DNA from: Saprospiraceae bacterium
Lineage (GTDB): Bacteria; Bacteroidota; Bacteroidia; Chitinophagales; Saprospiraceae
Direction: 5' to 3'
NCBI GenBank assembly: GCA_016787525.1
Contig: JAEUUP010000155.1
Location: 1 to 37,772, forward strand
DNA length: 37,772 nucleotides
The position numbers were made by a program, and so were the translations under genes. Position 1 is the stretch's first letter, and every line of letters begins with the position of its first letter. The notes below the pieces were generated by a model. It was not told where the DNA came from. It saw only the letters and a list, made by a program, of their open reading frames with translations, and did no database searches. This document shows, piece after piece, positions 25,526 to 34,199 of the stretch.

Positions 25526-25888
25526 ATGAATTTCACAAAATTAGTAGTCAGTGTATTTTATGCTGACCTTTCAGAAGGGCTGAAATTATTTGTTGATTGT
25601 CTCCAATTTTCAATCGGACATCAGGATTTGAATGCTTCACAACCTTATTGTGTGCTAAAAAAAGATGAAATTAGCATTATGCTTTTCCAAGATGAACAAT
25701 TGGCTAAAGAACACAATCCAGAATTAAGGCTTGTGACCAATAATATTGAAGAAGTGTATGCAAAGATATCCGCATCACACCCTCATCTGCTTCACCCCAA
25801 TCTTAACAAAGTTACACTAAGGCCTTGGGGTGCAAAAGAGTTTGCCATAGTTGACACTCAACTTGGGATTAGATTTCAAGAGTGGTAA
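25526..25888 (+). CDS. VOC/glyoxalase-fold protein
   Basis: 120 aa, matching a single vicinal-oxygen-chelate module pair: KLVVSVFYADLSEGLKLFVD opens the first beta-alpha-beta unit, and LRPWGAKEFAIVDTQLG-IRFQEW closes the second, with the usual G-x-x-E/F end. Metal-binding residues are not well conserved by eye, so enzyme activity is uncertain; related proteins bind antibiotics or small hydrophobic compounds. It starts nine bases after the DsbD-alpha-like gene and likely shares its transcript. Confidence 0.8.
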   Translation: MNFTKLVVSVFYADLSEGLKLFVDCLQFSIGHQDLNASQPYCVLKKDEISIMLFQDEQLAKEHNPELRLVTNNIEEVYAKISASHPHLLHPNLNKVTLRPWGAKEFAIVDTQLGIRFQEW

Positions 25889-25898
25889 CAAGCGTTTT

Positions 25899-27128
25899 TT
25901 ACCGTTTGAGCGGTTGTTTGGTTTGACTTTTTGATTGCTGCTGGTTTATATCGTAGTCCATAGACTTAGGATTTTGGAATTGGACAGCTATTTTATAACT
26001 TTTGTTGATGTTTCTGACCATGGGTTGGAGCATCATATTCATGACTTCTTGCGCCCTTACTTGCGATTTTGTGAAAATATCACTCTTCATAGCATCTTCA
26101 CGAAATGCTTGACGCAGTTTATTGACATTGTCATTGAAATCTTGTGATGTCAAATCACGCATCAAACCAATATCCAAGTTCTCAACTTTAGGATAGACTT
26201 CATGACTCAAAATCTGAGGCTGTGGCAAAGTGACAATCACGGTTTTGTTGCGATCGTCTACATTAATACTAAAATAGTTCTGCAAATTGAAGCCTACTTT
26301 CATAATGCTCATCGCTACGATTTCCAGCTCCGTAGTGGACACATTATAACCCAATAGCTTTGAGGCATTTTGTATGCGAATACCTTTTTTATCTTTTACT
26401 TCCATCACAGCCAACTCCGTGATGGCACGTTCTACCCGTTCTTTCATAAGATTGTGCGCTCTTGAAAAATCACGAATAGCGGCTGTTTCTTGCAAACGTT
26501 TGACAAGTGGACGCAACCCCTCAGTAAGAGCGATGCCACAAGGTGTTTCGATGGCTTTGCCATTCACGGCCAGTTTACCATCTTGTGTTTTTAGGATAGT
26601 GCCAATGATATTGGTAATAAAAAAACAAGTGTATTTGGAAGCAACTTCGTTGAGCAAATCAACGGCGTTGCTTGATTCGTTTTCGTACCAAGTTTGATAC
26701 GTTTTATTGGTTGAATCACCCAAACTAATAAAATCATTAAAATACATCTGACGAATAGAAGGGTGCATTTTACGGTACTCATTGACAGCAGCAGCTTTTT
26801 GTGGCTGTGTCAAATTCATACGATTGGCAACATGAACCACTAAATTGGTATTAAAGTCAAGTATCAATTGGTCAAATTCATTTTTGTAGCGTTGTGGATT
26901 GGATAGAATCTCCAATGTTTTCTGATTGTCCAATTGCATTTTGAAATCGGAAGGTACATATGTCACTTGCATCGCACGAGGAATGGTACTGACGACTTCT
27001 TCATCGCCATTGAATGCTTTGAACAATAAAAAACCTGCCGCACAAAGCAAGGTAAAAAGTAATAATTTTTTCCCAAATGTTACTTCTTCCGACCCCTCAG
27101 TATGAGGGCGATTTTTATCACCTGCCAT
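25899..27128 (-). CDS. DUF4230-domain membrane-anchored protein
   Basis: 409 aa. A short cytoplasmic N-terminus is followed by one transmembrane helix at about 20-38 (KLLLFTLLCAAGFLLFKAF). The middle (60-190) is helical and unfamiliar. The C-terminal half fits DUF4230: TELAVMEVKDKKGIRIQN, then VDDRNKTVIVTLPQPQILSHEV and helix-rich ending QAFREDAMKSDIF. Function is unknown; the family is common in Bacteroidota envelopes. The extreme C-terminus is Gln/Ser/Lys rich. Two motif copies are read in sense: 27093-27102 (HTEGSEE, residue 9) and 26517-26526 (ALTEGLRP). Ends only 10 bases from the VOC gene on the other strand. Confidence 0.8.
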   Translation of the reverse strand: MAGDKNRPHTEGSEEVTFGKKLLLFTLLCAAGFLLFKAFNGDEEVVSTIPRAMQVTYVPSDFKMQLDNQKTLEILSNPQRYKNEFDQLILDFNTNLVVHVANRMNLTQPQKAAAVNEYRKMHPSIRQMYFNDFISLGDSTNKTYQTWYENESSNAVDLLNEVASKYTCFFITNIIGTILKTQDGKLAVNGKAIETPCGIALTEGLRPLVKRLQETAAIRDFSRAHNLMKERVERAITELAVMEVKDKKGIRIQNASKLLGYNVSTTELEIVAMSIMKVGFNLQNYFSINVDDRNKTVIVTLPQPQILSHEVYPKVENLDIGLMRDLTSQDFNDNVNKLRQAFREDAMKSDIFTKSQVRAQEVMNMMLQPMVRNINKSYKIAVQFQNPKSMDYDINQQQSKSQTKQPLKR

Positions 27129-27263
27129 TATTGATTGTTAGTTGAATTAGTGAATATTGATTCAATACTTCGGTAATTTTTTAGCTTAAAACCGGGGCTT
27201 CGCTGCCGAAAAAAGGGGAAATGTATTGAAGTTTTAATTTTTTGTAAGTTCGGGCTTATTTAG

Positions 27264-27460
27264 TGATGTTATGCACTATACAGGTTAAGCACTGTTTTTT
27301 GCTACGCAAAAAAAGCGTACAATAAAAAGAATCTATCAGACCGAAGTTAGTTTTCCCATCGCAAGCGATTGAAAAACTAACTTCGGTCTAAAAAAAATAG
27401 TTTCGTAGTACGTCTTTTTTGCGTAGCAAAAAACAGTGCGTAACCTGTAGCGTAACATCA
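27264..27460. mobile_element. 197-bp palindromic MITE-like element, copy 1
   Basis: The outer arms are tgatgttatgcactatacag at the left and ctgtagcgtaacatca at the right. Next inward are actgttttttgctacgcaaa with tttgcgtagcaaaaaacagt. The centre is a stem of agaccgaagttagtttt and aaaactaacttcggtct. No ORF. It shares ends, centre and length with the copy at 33145-33343, which shows it is a dispersed family. Confidence 0.8.
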
Positions 27461-27482
27461 GTTACTTATATTTCGACACAAC

Positions 27483-27983
27483 TTACCCTTGCATTTCGCG
27501 CATATAGACGATAAAGTCAGTAGATGGAATAGGTGCAATATTCAATTGTCGGCACATCATCACCAATTGTCCTCTATGAAAAGTAGAATGATTCATACAA
27601 TGATGAATCATATCTCTGATGCATTGGATGTGATTTTGATTGCCTGTTAGAGTCGTAAAAGTTCGTTTGTCTCGTAGATTTGGTGCTGCTTGCTCAATGA
27701 CTACTTGCAAAAAAGCTTCGGAAGTTTTCAAAACAATATCCAACACATCGCTATTAGAACCTTCAAAGTGTTTAGAAGGAAAACTCGTTGGAGAATGACC
27801 GTTTAAGCGTTCAATCCAGAGTGACTCTGCATCCCAAATATGCAAAAGTGTTTCTCGAATTGAAGGAAAACTGTTAACAATCGGTTGGGAAATTAAAGTG
27901 TTGTCAATGGTTCTGAAAAGAGAAATAAGTCTCGAATTAGCCCATAAATTATAACGGGCGTACTCTACCAGCATTTGTTTCAT
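27483..27983 (-). CDS. DinB-family protein
   Basis: 166 aa. The four-helix DinB fold is indicated by the opening YARYNLWANSRLISLF, then SIRETLLHIWDAESLWIERL and the later MIHHCMNHSTFHRGQLVMM. The three metal ligands of the family are expected at the His of HIWDAE and the two His of NHSTFHRGQ. Many members are thiol-dependent (bacillithiol-type) transferases or are of unknown activity. It is divergent from folP across 109 bp. There are no motif copies inside. Confidence 0.85.
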   Translation of the reverse strand: MKQMLVEYARYNLWANSRLISLFRTIDNTLISQPIVNSFPSIRETLLHIWDAESLWIERLNGHSPTSFPSKHFEGSNSDVLDIVLKTSEAFLQVVIEQAAPNLRDKRTFTTLTGNQNHIQCIRDMIHHCMNHSTFHRGQLVMMCRQLNIAPIPSTDFIVYMREMQG

Positions 27984-28080
27984 AATAGATTGGTTCGGTT
28001 AAAGTTAAAAATAGTAAGTTAGATTAAAAATCGCGGACCAAATTTATGGCAATTTTATTAAAGCTCTCCCAAAGTTAAAT

Positions 28081-28088
28081 TAATTTTG
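28081..28088 (+). promoter_or_regulatory. -7 box of folP
   Basis: TAATTTTG fits TAnnTTTG exactly. The ATG is at 28093, so the message would be leaderless or nearly so. Confidence 0.6.
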
Positions 28089-28092
28089 CGCT

Positions 28093-28959
28093 ATGTTGTA
28101 TGAACAAACCACTATTAATTGTCGCGGACAACTGCTTGAATTGACTTCCCCCATCGTCATGGGTATCATAAACGTTACGCCCGATTCGTTTTATGCCGAT
28201 AGTCGTGCACCCAACGTCCTTTCACTTTTAGAACAAGTTGAGCTTCAATTGACTGAGGGGGCTGCTATTATTGATGTTGGCGGCATGTCCACACGCCCAG
28301 GCGCAGAAATGATTAGCGAGATTGTGGAAATGAACCGCATTTTGCCTGCCATTCGCGCCATTTCGAGGGCATTTCCTGAAGCTATTATCTCTGTTGACAC
28401 CTTTCGAGCTTCTATTGCTCGCGCTTGTGTCGAAGAAGGCGCACATATCATCAATGATGTGTCGGGTGGTTGTTTAGATGAGCAAATGTTTGCGACTGTT
28501 GCTGAATTAGGTGTTCCATACATACTCATGCATATGCGCGGAACACCTCAAACTATGTCTCAATTAACAGACTATGAGGATATTGCGCTCGACCTGTTAG
28601 ACTATTTCATTGAAAAGGTAGGCATACTGAGGGGGTTAAAAGTCAAAGACATTATACTCGACACAGGCTTTGGTTTTGCTAAAACACCTGAGCAAAGTTT
28701 TGAATTGTTGGCAAAACTTTCGGTTTTTCAAATCCTTGAATGCCCTATTTTAGTAGGATTATCACGAAAAGGTATGATCTGGAAGACGCTCGGAGTAGAG
28801 CCTAAAGACTCTCTGAACGGCACAACCGCGGCTCATATGCTTGCACTCCAAGGCGGCGCAAAAATCCTTCGCGCACACGATGTGACAGCAGCTTTAGAAG
28901 CGATAAAAATATTTGAAGCCTACAAAAAACACACAAAACATGACTGTAACAATATATGA
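28093..28959 (+). CDS. folP: Dihydropteroate synthase
   Basis: 288 aa, normal length. It joins 6-hydroxymethyl-7,8-dihydropterin pyrophosphate to p-aminobenzoate in folate synthesis and is the target of sulfonamides. Family motifs are complete: INVTPDSF (26-33), IDVGGMSTRPG, ISVDTFRASIA, IINDVSGG, LMHMRGTPQTM, DTGFGFAKT, LVGLSRKGM and the final RAHDV. Two motif-type sites fall in sense: 28252-28261 (LTEGAAI, where the 10-mer begins with G not T) and 28625-28635 (ILRGLKV). The first coincides with the conserved E-G-A of the family, showing the DNA motif sits where the protein tolerates it. Confidence 0.96.
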   Translation: MLYEQTTINCRGQLLELTSPIVMGIINVTPDSFYADSRAPNVLSLLEQVELQLTEGAAIIDVGGMSTRPGAEMISEIVEMNRILPAIRAISRAFPEAIISVDTFRASIARACVEEGAHIINDVSGGCLDEQMFATVAELGVPYILMHMRGTPQTMSQLTDYEDIALDLLDYFIEKVGILRGLKVKDIILDTGFGFAKTPEQSFELLAKLSVFQILECPILVGLSRKGMIWKTLGVEPKDSLNGTTAAHMLALQGGAKILRAHDVTAALEAIKIFEAYKKHTKHDCNNI

Positions 28960-29386
28960 GTGTAATAAAATTGCAAAAAAATTGTAGCAATTCTCCTGTA
29001 AGACCAGTAATTTGCCTTCTTTTTTCAAACATACTTTCCTATCATATATACCAAACTGGGTTTTCATCTCTTGAGAGAGCTTCACTTTTAGGATTTTGGT
29101 TAGAATGCTATCAATAAATCATTAGCAACTTTTTGTTTGATAGTGATTTACGCATGAGCTAATCATAATATTTGGCATTTTCATGTAAAAAAAGCTAAAA
29201 TCCTACCAATTCGTCATTAGACATACAATTGTAATTGAATTGTTGAAAGGTTGATTTAAAAGAAATACCTCAATCAAAGTATTTTTACAAATTAGTGGTA
29301 TAAATTATCTTTGATTAAATTTTTTTTTTTATAATTTTACCTTCCAAAATATTAGGTACACAACAATCATAAATCTTAACAGAAAG
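28960..29386. other. AT-rich intergenic region, no gene seen
   Basis: 427 bp with no convincing ORF, RNA gene, repeat copy or motif. A T-run at about 29321-29330 followed by taattttacc could hold a weak -7 box for the next gene. Confidence 0.5.
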
Positions 29387-30730
29387 TTGGAATATTTAAG
29401 TGAAGATACCATAAAGCGAGCGGCTTTAGCGTTTATGAAAACGTATTACAAGTTCCGACCACGCAATGGCGAAACTGTCATTCAGTACGATAGGGCACAC
29501 GCATCAGGTGTTGTCGTTGATGGGCATCTCACTTTCCCAAAAGAAGATGGCAGCCCTTTTGTTGCGACATTTGAAGCGACATCTTTAAGTTCAGCAGCAG
29601 AAGTTCTTTTCCGTTTACAAAAAAAACAATTGCAATGGGATGCTATCGCCATTGGTGCAGTTGTTACAAGTGTTATTGTTTTTTGCCTTTGGATACTTGG
29701 TTTATGGTCAGTTGGTGGCGAAAACTGGGTTTTTAGTGTCATTTTAGTGCCGATGCTCTTTGTTTTATCATTTTTGGGTTTCCAAATGATCAATCGTACT
29801 TCTGGACGCTATCGTTATATTTATGCCATTGAACAATTCAAACAATATCATGCCGATGAGCAATGGATAGCGTTGGGTCATGATGTTTTTCCAGACCCTT
29901 TAGATGCTAACTTTAATGAATTGAAACTCCAATGTGTCAAAAATGGCTTTGGTCTGATGACAATTGACAAAAACGAATACGTAAATTTGTTGATAACACC
30001 TGCTCGTGAAGAAGTATTTGGTAATAAAAGAAAAGCTTTGAAATTTGAAGAATCCGCTTTTGCCAATTCAGGATTGCAGAGACTTAATTCAGCCAGCTTA
30101 GAGCGTTTTGCCCGCCCATTTTTAAATCAAATCCTTGTTACTTCTATTGCTCTTCTGGCATTGGGCGGATTATCCTATCGTTCGTGGCAGCTTCGCCCTG
30201 TTATTACAGTTACGAACTCAAAAGTGTATCGTGATTCTATGGCTGCTTTGGCTCTCCAAATGGAAAATAAGAAAGAAGATGAACGGTACTTACTTCAAAA
30301 AAACGATGTGATAAAACCTGATCCCAATCCTCAGACTTATGATGCCGCAACCGTCAGTATTCCAACCGAACAAAACAATGTAGGATTGTATGTTTTTACA
30401 ATTCCTGATGGCTATATTTCATATGAATGTGAGCGTATGGACATGCACGGGACAAAATACGTGGTGCAAGACCTCACTTTCGCAAATTTTAGTGATGCCA
30501 AACGACGCATTGAGCATTTAAAAACTTATGGTTTAATCACAAATGCAATATCTCTTGGTTGTACAACCAGTAGTTCACCCAAACAGGGTTATTGTGTCTA
30601 TTACGAAGTCATTTTCAATGAAGAAAAAGCAGCCAACAGCAAAGCTCTCCAAATCAAAAAAGAGCTGGAACGATTGCAACTCAACCATGATTTTATAAAA
30701 ATCAGAGTGCTTAATTTTCAAAATTTTTAG
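29387..30730 (+). CDS. 447-aa membrane protein with possible nuclease-like N-terminus
   Basis: The start is a TTG at 29387 (MEYLSEDTIKRAALAFMKT); the nearest ATG is at residue 17 and would remove a conserved-looking helix. Residues 1-80 include YYKFRPRNGETVIQYDRAHASG-VVVDGHLTF and ATFEATS, an arrangement that reminds me of PD-(D/E)xK folds but lacks a clear ExK. Two hydrophobic hairpin segments follow at about 85-135 (IGAVVTSVIVFCLWILGLW and VLVPMLFVLSFLGF), and another near 248. The C-terminal 100 residues look SPOR-like (YVVQDLTFANFSDAKRRIEHLKTYG). No motif copies inside. Not recognised with confidence. Confidence 0.6.
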   Translation: MEYLSEDTIKRAALAFMKTYYKFRPRNGETVIQYDRAHASGVVVDGHLTFPKEDGSPFVATFEATSLSSAAEVLFRLQKKQLQWDAIAIGAVVTSVIVFCLWILGLWSVGGENWVFSVILVPMLFVLSFLGFQMINRTSGRYRYIYAIEQFKQYHADEQWIALGHDVFPDPLDANFNELKLQCVKNGFGLMTIDKNEYVNLLITPAREEVFGNKRKALKFEESAFANSGLQRLNSASLERFARPFLNQILVTSIALLALGGLSYRSWQLRPVITVTNSKVYRDSMAALALQMENKKEDERYLLQKNDVIKPDPNPQTYDAATVSIPTEQNNVGLYVFTIPDGYISYECERMDMHGTKYVVQDLTFANFSDAKRRIEHLKTYGLITNAISLGCTTSSSPKQGYCVYYEVIFNEEKAANSKALQIKKELERLQLNHDFIKIRVLNFQNF

Positions 30731-30840
30731 GAAAAAACGATTCTTATCATTAAAAATGACCAACCATTAATCATTATTCTCGCTACTTTGTGGTGTTACG
30801 CCACCAATGCAGTAGTTACTACAACTTGACGCAATTTAGT

Positions 30841-31824
30841 ATGCCAATTATTGACAAATCTACCTATAAGCCACCTCATTATTTTCGGAACACACATCTT
30901 AATACACTTTATCCTGCTATTTTCAGAGCCGTTAAAAACGTTGATTTACAACGTATTAGAATCAATACACCAGATGGTGACTTCTTTGATGCAGATTGGT
31001 CTTATGCACACAATAGTGACACACCGAGCCAACGTTTGCTTGTCTGTATTCATGGTTTAGAAGGTCATGCACGCCGTCCATACATGGCAGGTATGATGAA
31101 ACGATTTAATACTGAGGGGTATGATGCTGTTGGATTAAATATGCGCGGATGCAGTGGCGAAGACAACCTTTTGCTTGCAAGTTATCACAGTGGTTTTACC
31201 AAAGATATAGCTTTTTTTGTAGATAAAATTGTCGCCGAAAAACATTACGATGAGATAGTTATAGTTGGTTTTAGCGTTGGTGGCAATATAGTACTAAAAT
31301 ATGCTGGTGAGAAAGGGAAAAATATATCCCCCAAAGTGAAAAAAGTCATCGCTTTCTCTGTTCCTTGCGACCTCGAATCAGGCAGCATTGAGTTTGAAAA
31401 GCCACACAATCGGTTCTACCAATGGCAATTCTTAGTAACTCTCAAACAAAAAGCAAAAGCCAAATACAAAAAATTTCCAGGAGCGTTCAATATTGAAGAA
31501 GCCTTAAAAGCCAAGTTTTTCAGACAATTTGATGACCATTTTACAGCTCCTGTCAATGGATTCAAAGATGCTATTGACTATTGGCACAAAGCGAGTAGCC
31601 TACCCTACCTGTCTAACATTTGTGTTCCAACTCTTTTGGTCAATGCAACAAATGACACATTTTTAGGAAAAACATGTTTCCCTATTGACGTTGCAGAAAA
31701 AAGTAGTCATTTTTACCTCGAAATGCCTCAATCAGGAGGTCATCTTGGTTTTATGTCGCCTGATACTGAGGGGTATCTTTGGACTGAAAATCGAGCTATA
31801 GATTTTGTTTTAAGATCCATTTAA
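30841..31824 (+). CDS. YheT-family alpha/beta hydrolase
   Basis: 327 aa from the ATG at 30841 (MPIIDKSTYKPPHYFRNTHLNT). The frame is open upstream to a GTG at 30790, but the family begins at this conserved segment. Catalytic parts are visible: HGLEGHA, nucleophile elbow GFSVGGN (Ser), acid in NATNDTFLG (Asp) and GGHLGF (His). Members are predicted esterases or lipases; the substrate is unknown. Two motif copies are in the sense frame: 31110-31119 (NTEGYDAV) and 31764-31773 (DTEGYLW). Both give TEGY and both are flanked so that the DNA reads ATAC...GTAT. Confidence 0.88.
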   Translation: MPIIDKSTYKPPHYFRNTHLNTLYPAIFRAVKNVDLQRIRINTPDGDFFDADWSYAHNSDTPSQRLLVCIHGLEGHARRPYMAGMMKRFNTEGYDAVGLNMRGCSGEDNLLLASYHSGFTKDIAFFVDKIVAEKHYDEIVIVGFSVGGNIVLKYAGEKGKNISPKVKKVIAFSVPCDLESGSIEFEKPHNRFYQWQFLVTLKQKAKAKYKKFPGAFNIEEALKAKFFRQFDDHFTAPVNGFKDAIDYWHKASSLPYLSNICVPTLLVNATNDTFLGKTCFPIDVAEKSSHFYLEMPQSGGHLGFMSPDTEGYLWTENRAIDFVLRSI

Positions 31825-31913
31825 AATATATCTTGCTTCTATTCGTCATAAAAAATACAACTTTTTAGACGAAACGCTGTTTAGACAAAGCATTAAATCT
31901 CTCTAATACTACG

Positions 31914-33143
31914 ATGTATCCTTGCAAACAACTTATTCACGGCATTCAAGTTAAGCCTTCAATTAAAGCACACAACGGCTTAACTATCAATGATTTTCAA
32001 ATAAAATACTATAACAGCATCTGTGAAATAATGACAGAAAACTCTTCGGCATTGAGTGATTCTGACGATTTTTTCTTAAATGCAAACTATCTCCAGTTTA
32101 TAGAAAATAACCCACCCAAAGACTTCACCTTCTGTTATTTAACCTTTGAACAAAATCACAGAATGGTGGGCTTTATGGCTTGCCAAATTAAGTATTTCAG
32201 TGCCGCTCAAAGTCTCAATTTCGAGCAAAATGAGAACAAATCTCTTCCTTTTAAAAAATGGTTAGCTGAAAAAGTAGCATACAATACACTCATTGTTGGC
32301 AATTTAATGCTCACAGGTGATCATTCATTTTTCTTTAAGAAAGACACGTTGAATTTTGATGAAAAGAAACAGCTTTTTACTGAGGGGGTCAATTTTGCAA
32401 AACAAAAACTGGCGGATCAGGGCACAAAAATCAACGCTGTATTCATCAAAGATTTTGAATTGGGTTCTGACAACCACCGCTTGATACAATCTTTGGAAGA
32501 TTATAATGAATTCCAAGTTGAGCCTAATTTTGTGTTTAACTTACGCAAAGAATGGCAAAATTTTGATGATTATCTTGATGCACTCAGCTCCAAATATCGT
32601 GTCCGCGCCAAAAGAGCTTTCAAAAAACGGCAAACACTTGAGTTCAAAGAGTTTAACGTTGAGCGTATTATAGCTTATAAAGACAGAATCTATACGCTTT
32701 ATGAACAGGTTTGCAGCAATTCAGCTGTCAATTTGATACAATTAAATCCCAACTATTTTGTCAATTTAAAGAATGAGTTTGAAGATGATTTCAAACTTTT
32801 TGGGTACTTAAAAGACAACCAATTACTTGGTTTTTTTACGACCCTTCGCAATGGAGAAGAGTTAGAAGCCCATTTTTTAGGTTATGAGATGAGCCAAAAT
32901 GCGCCTTATCAGATTTATTTGAATATGCTTTTTGAAATTGTAAAACAAGGCATTGACACCCGAGTGAAGCGTATTGTCTTTGCTCGTACTGCCCACGAAA
33001 TTAAGAGTTCAATCGGTGCTGAAGCTATTGAAATGTCACTTTTTTTTAAACATGAAAATTGCTTATTCAATCATGTTTTACCTTTGACTTTACCCATTTT
33101 AAGCCCCCGAGAGAAATGGACACCTCGTCAGCCATTTAAGTAA
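31914..33143 (+). CDS. FemAB/GNAT-like protein (peptidogalycan biosynthesis family)
   Basis: 409 aa. The C-terminal half matches the family of acyl-CoA N-acyltransferase fold proteins described as peptidogalycan biosynthesis/recognition (PF04339-like): FDDYLDALSSKYRVRAKRAFKK, then HFLGYEMSQNAPYQIYLNML-FE and RIVFARTAHEIKSSIGAE. The N-terminal half (to about 200) looks like a second, diverged GNAT-type unit (LPFKKWLAEKV, NLMLTGDHSF). Activity unverified; aminoacyl or acyl transfer is the family expectation. One motif copy (32378-32388) reads TEGV in sense. Confidence 0.78.
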   Translation: MYPCKQLIHGIQVKPSIKAHNGLTINDFQIKYYNSICEIMTENSSALSDSDDFFLNANYLQFIENNPPKDFTFCYLTFEQNHRMVGFMACQIKYFSAAQSLNFEQNENKSLPFKKWLAEKVAYNTLIVGNLMLTGDHSFFFKKDTLNFDEKKQLFTEGVNFAKQKLADQGTKINAVFIKDFELGSDNHRLIQSLEDYNEFQVEPNFVFNLRKEWQNFDDYLDALSSKYRVRAKRAFKKRQTLEFKEFNVERIIAYKDRIYTLYEQVCSNSAVNLIQLNPNYFVNLKNEFEDDFKLFGYLKDNQLLGFFTTLRNGEELEAHFLGYEMSQNAPYQIYLNMLFEIVKQGIDTRVKRIVFARTAHEIKSSIGAEAIEMSLFFKHENCLFNHVLPLTLPILSPREKWTPRQPFK

Positions 33144-33144
33144 C

Positions 33145-33343
33145 TGATGTTACGCGAATAAATAATTACTCACTGTTTCGCACTACGTGCAAAAAACGTG
33201 CATTGAAATTCTTTTTTTAGACCGAAGTTAATTTTTGAATCGCTTGCGATTCAAAAATTAACTTCGGTTTGATAGATTTTTTTCTTGTACGCCTTTTTTG
33301 CGAAGCAAAAAACAGTGAATAACCTACACCGTGCGTAACATCA
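33145..33343. mobile_element. 199-bp palindromic MITE-like element, copy 2
   Basis: Outer arms tgatgttacgc and gcgtaacatca, then cactgttt...aaaaaacagtg. The centre stem is agaccgaagttaatttttga paired with tcaaaaattaacttcggt. Similar in length, ends and centre to 27264-27460, with differing internal bases. It starts two bases after the stop codon of the FemAB/GNAT-like gene and may serve as its transcript end. Confidence 0.8.
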
Positions 33344-33356
33344 GTAAGTAACATAC

Positions 33357-33396
33357 AAAAAAGCGGCAAATTTCAATTGATTTGCCGCTTTTTTTG
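33357..33396. terminator. Bidirectional intrinsic terminator
   Basis: Stem aaaaaagcggcaaat with atttgccgctttttt around an 8-base loop, with flanking A and T runs. It lies 20 bases beyond the stop of the DUF4199 gene on the minus strand and also faces the FemAB/GNAT-like gene. Confidence 0.88.
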
Positions 33397-33416
33397 TATG
33401 CTATCCTGCTTCATAT

Positions 33417-34037
33417 TTACTTACCAAACATCGGTCTTTCTTTTTTCATAATAGCAGCGACAATCAGCGACAAGATGGCTACAACTATCCCAGCACCAAA
33501 TAAACCTGTGACAATAGACAATGGAGAACTCAAACTTTGCCGCTGTTTTTCAATAGCCTCATCCAATTTATCCTCAGGCATACCAAATTTTTCCATCATT
33601 GTTCGTGTCGTTTCCAATTGTGCATCCATAGCCGAAGGGCTGATAAAATTCATGTATATATAATTGAAAATCAGAACAATGACTGTTGATAAAAGACCAA
33701 TCATGAAAGCTAAATAAAAAGCTCTTTTGAAAGTCATAAAACCGTCTAACTCTTGATCACGATGTTCGCGCAGAGCAAAAACATATAAAGCGATACTAAC
33801 ACCAAAACTCAAAGCGGTATATAAACCAATAACTACTCCGCTTTGATTCATAATACCTGAAATTTGATTAAGTAATTGGAAAACAATGCCCACAAGAGCC
33901 GATATAAGCCCCCACTTTTTGACATTCGCCCAAATTGATACGTCTTTTTCTGATAGAGGTGATTGTACGTCGTCTAAAATTGCCATGATTTCTTTTTGAT
34001 TTAATGATGAAAAAATTTTGTCCTTCGTCATATTCAT
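33417..34037 (-). CDS. DUF4199-domain inner-membrane protein
   Basis: 206 aa from the ATG at 34037 (MNMTKDKIFSS); the ATG at 34079 would extend it by 14 residues, and one at 34031 is also possible. After a soluble N-terminal 40 residues there are four hydrophobic segments: WGLISALVGIVFQLL, TALSFGVSIALYVFAL, FYLAFMIGLLSTVIVLIFNY and IVTGLFGAGIVVAILSLIVA. The stretch between segments 2 and 3 (REHRDQELDGFMTFKRAF) is typical of DUF4199, a Bacteroidota family of unknown function. It has no motif copy inside. Confidence 0.8.
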   Translation of the reverse strand: MNMTKDKIFSSLNQKEIMAILDDVQSPLSEKDVSIWANVKKWGLISALVGIVFQLLNQISGIMNQSGVVIGLYTALSFGVSIALYVFALREHRDQELDGFMTFKRAFYLAFMIGLLSTVIVLIFNYIYMNFISPSAMDAQLETTRTMMEKFGMPEDKLDEAIEKQRQSLSSPLSIVTGLFGAGIVVAILSLIVAAIMKKERPMFGK

Positions 34038-34146
34038 ATTGACAAACGAAAGTAGTTTACTTTTTTTAGTTACCAACAAAATATAAGATAAAAAACGATA
34101 ATTTTCGGATTAGCTTATAACAATAAACGACGGATGCGCTGCAAAC

Positions 34147-34179
34147 AAAAAGGGTGATTTTTTTCAAAACCACCCTTTT
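34147..34179 (-). terminator. Terminator of the dihydroorotase-like gene
   Basis: Stem aaaagggtg with caccctttt, with flanking A and T runs, 20 bases past the stop of the minus-strand gene. Confidence 0.7.
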
Positions 34180-34199
34180 CTTTCAGTTATAAACCACTA

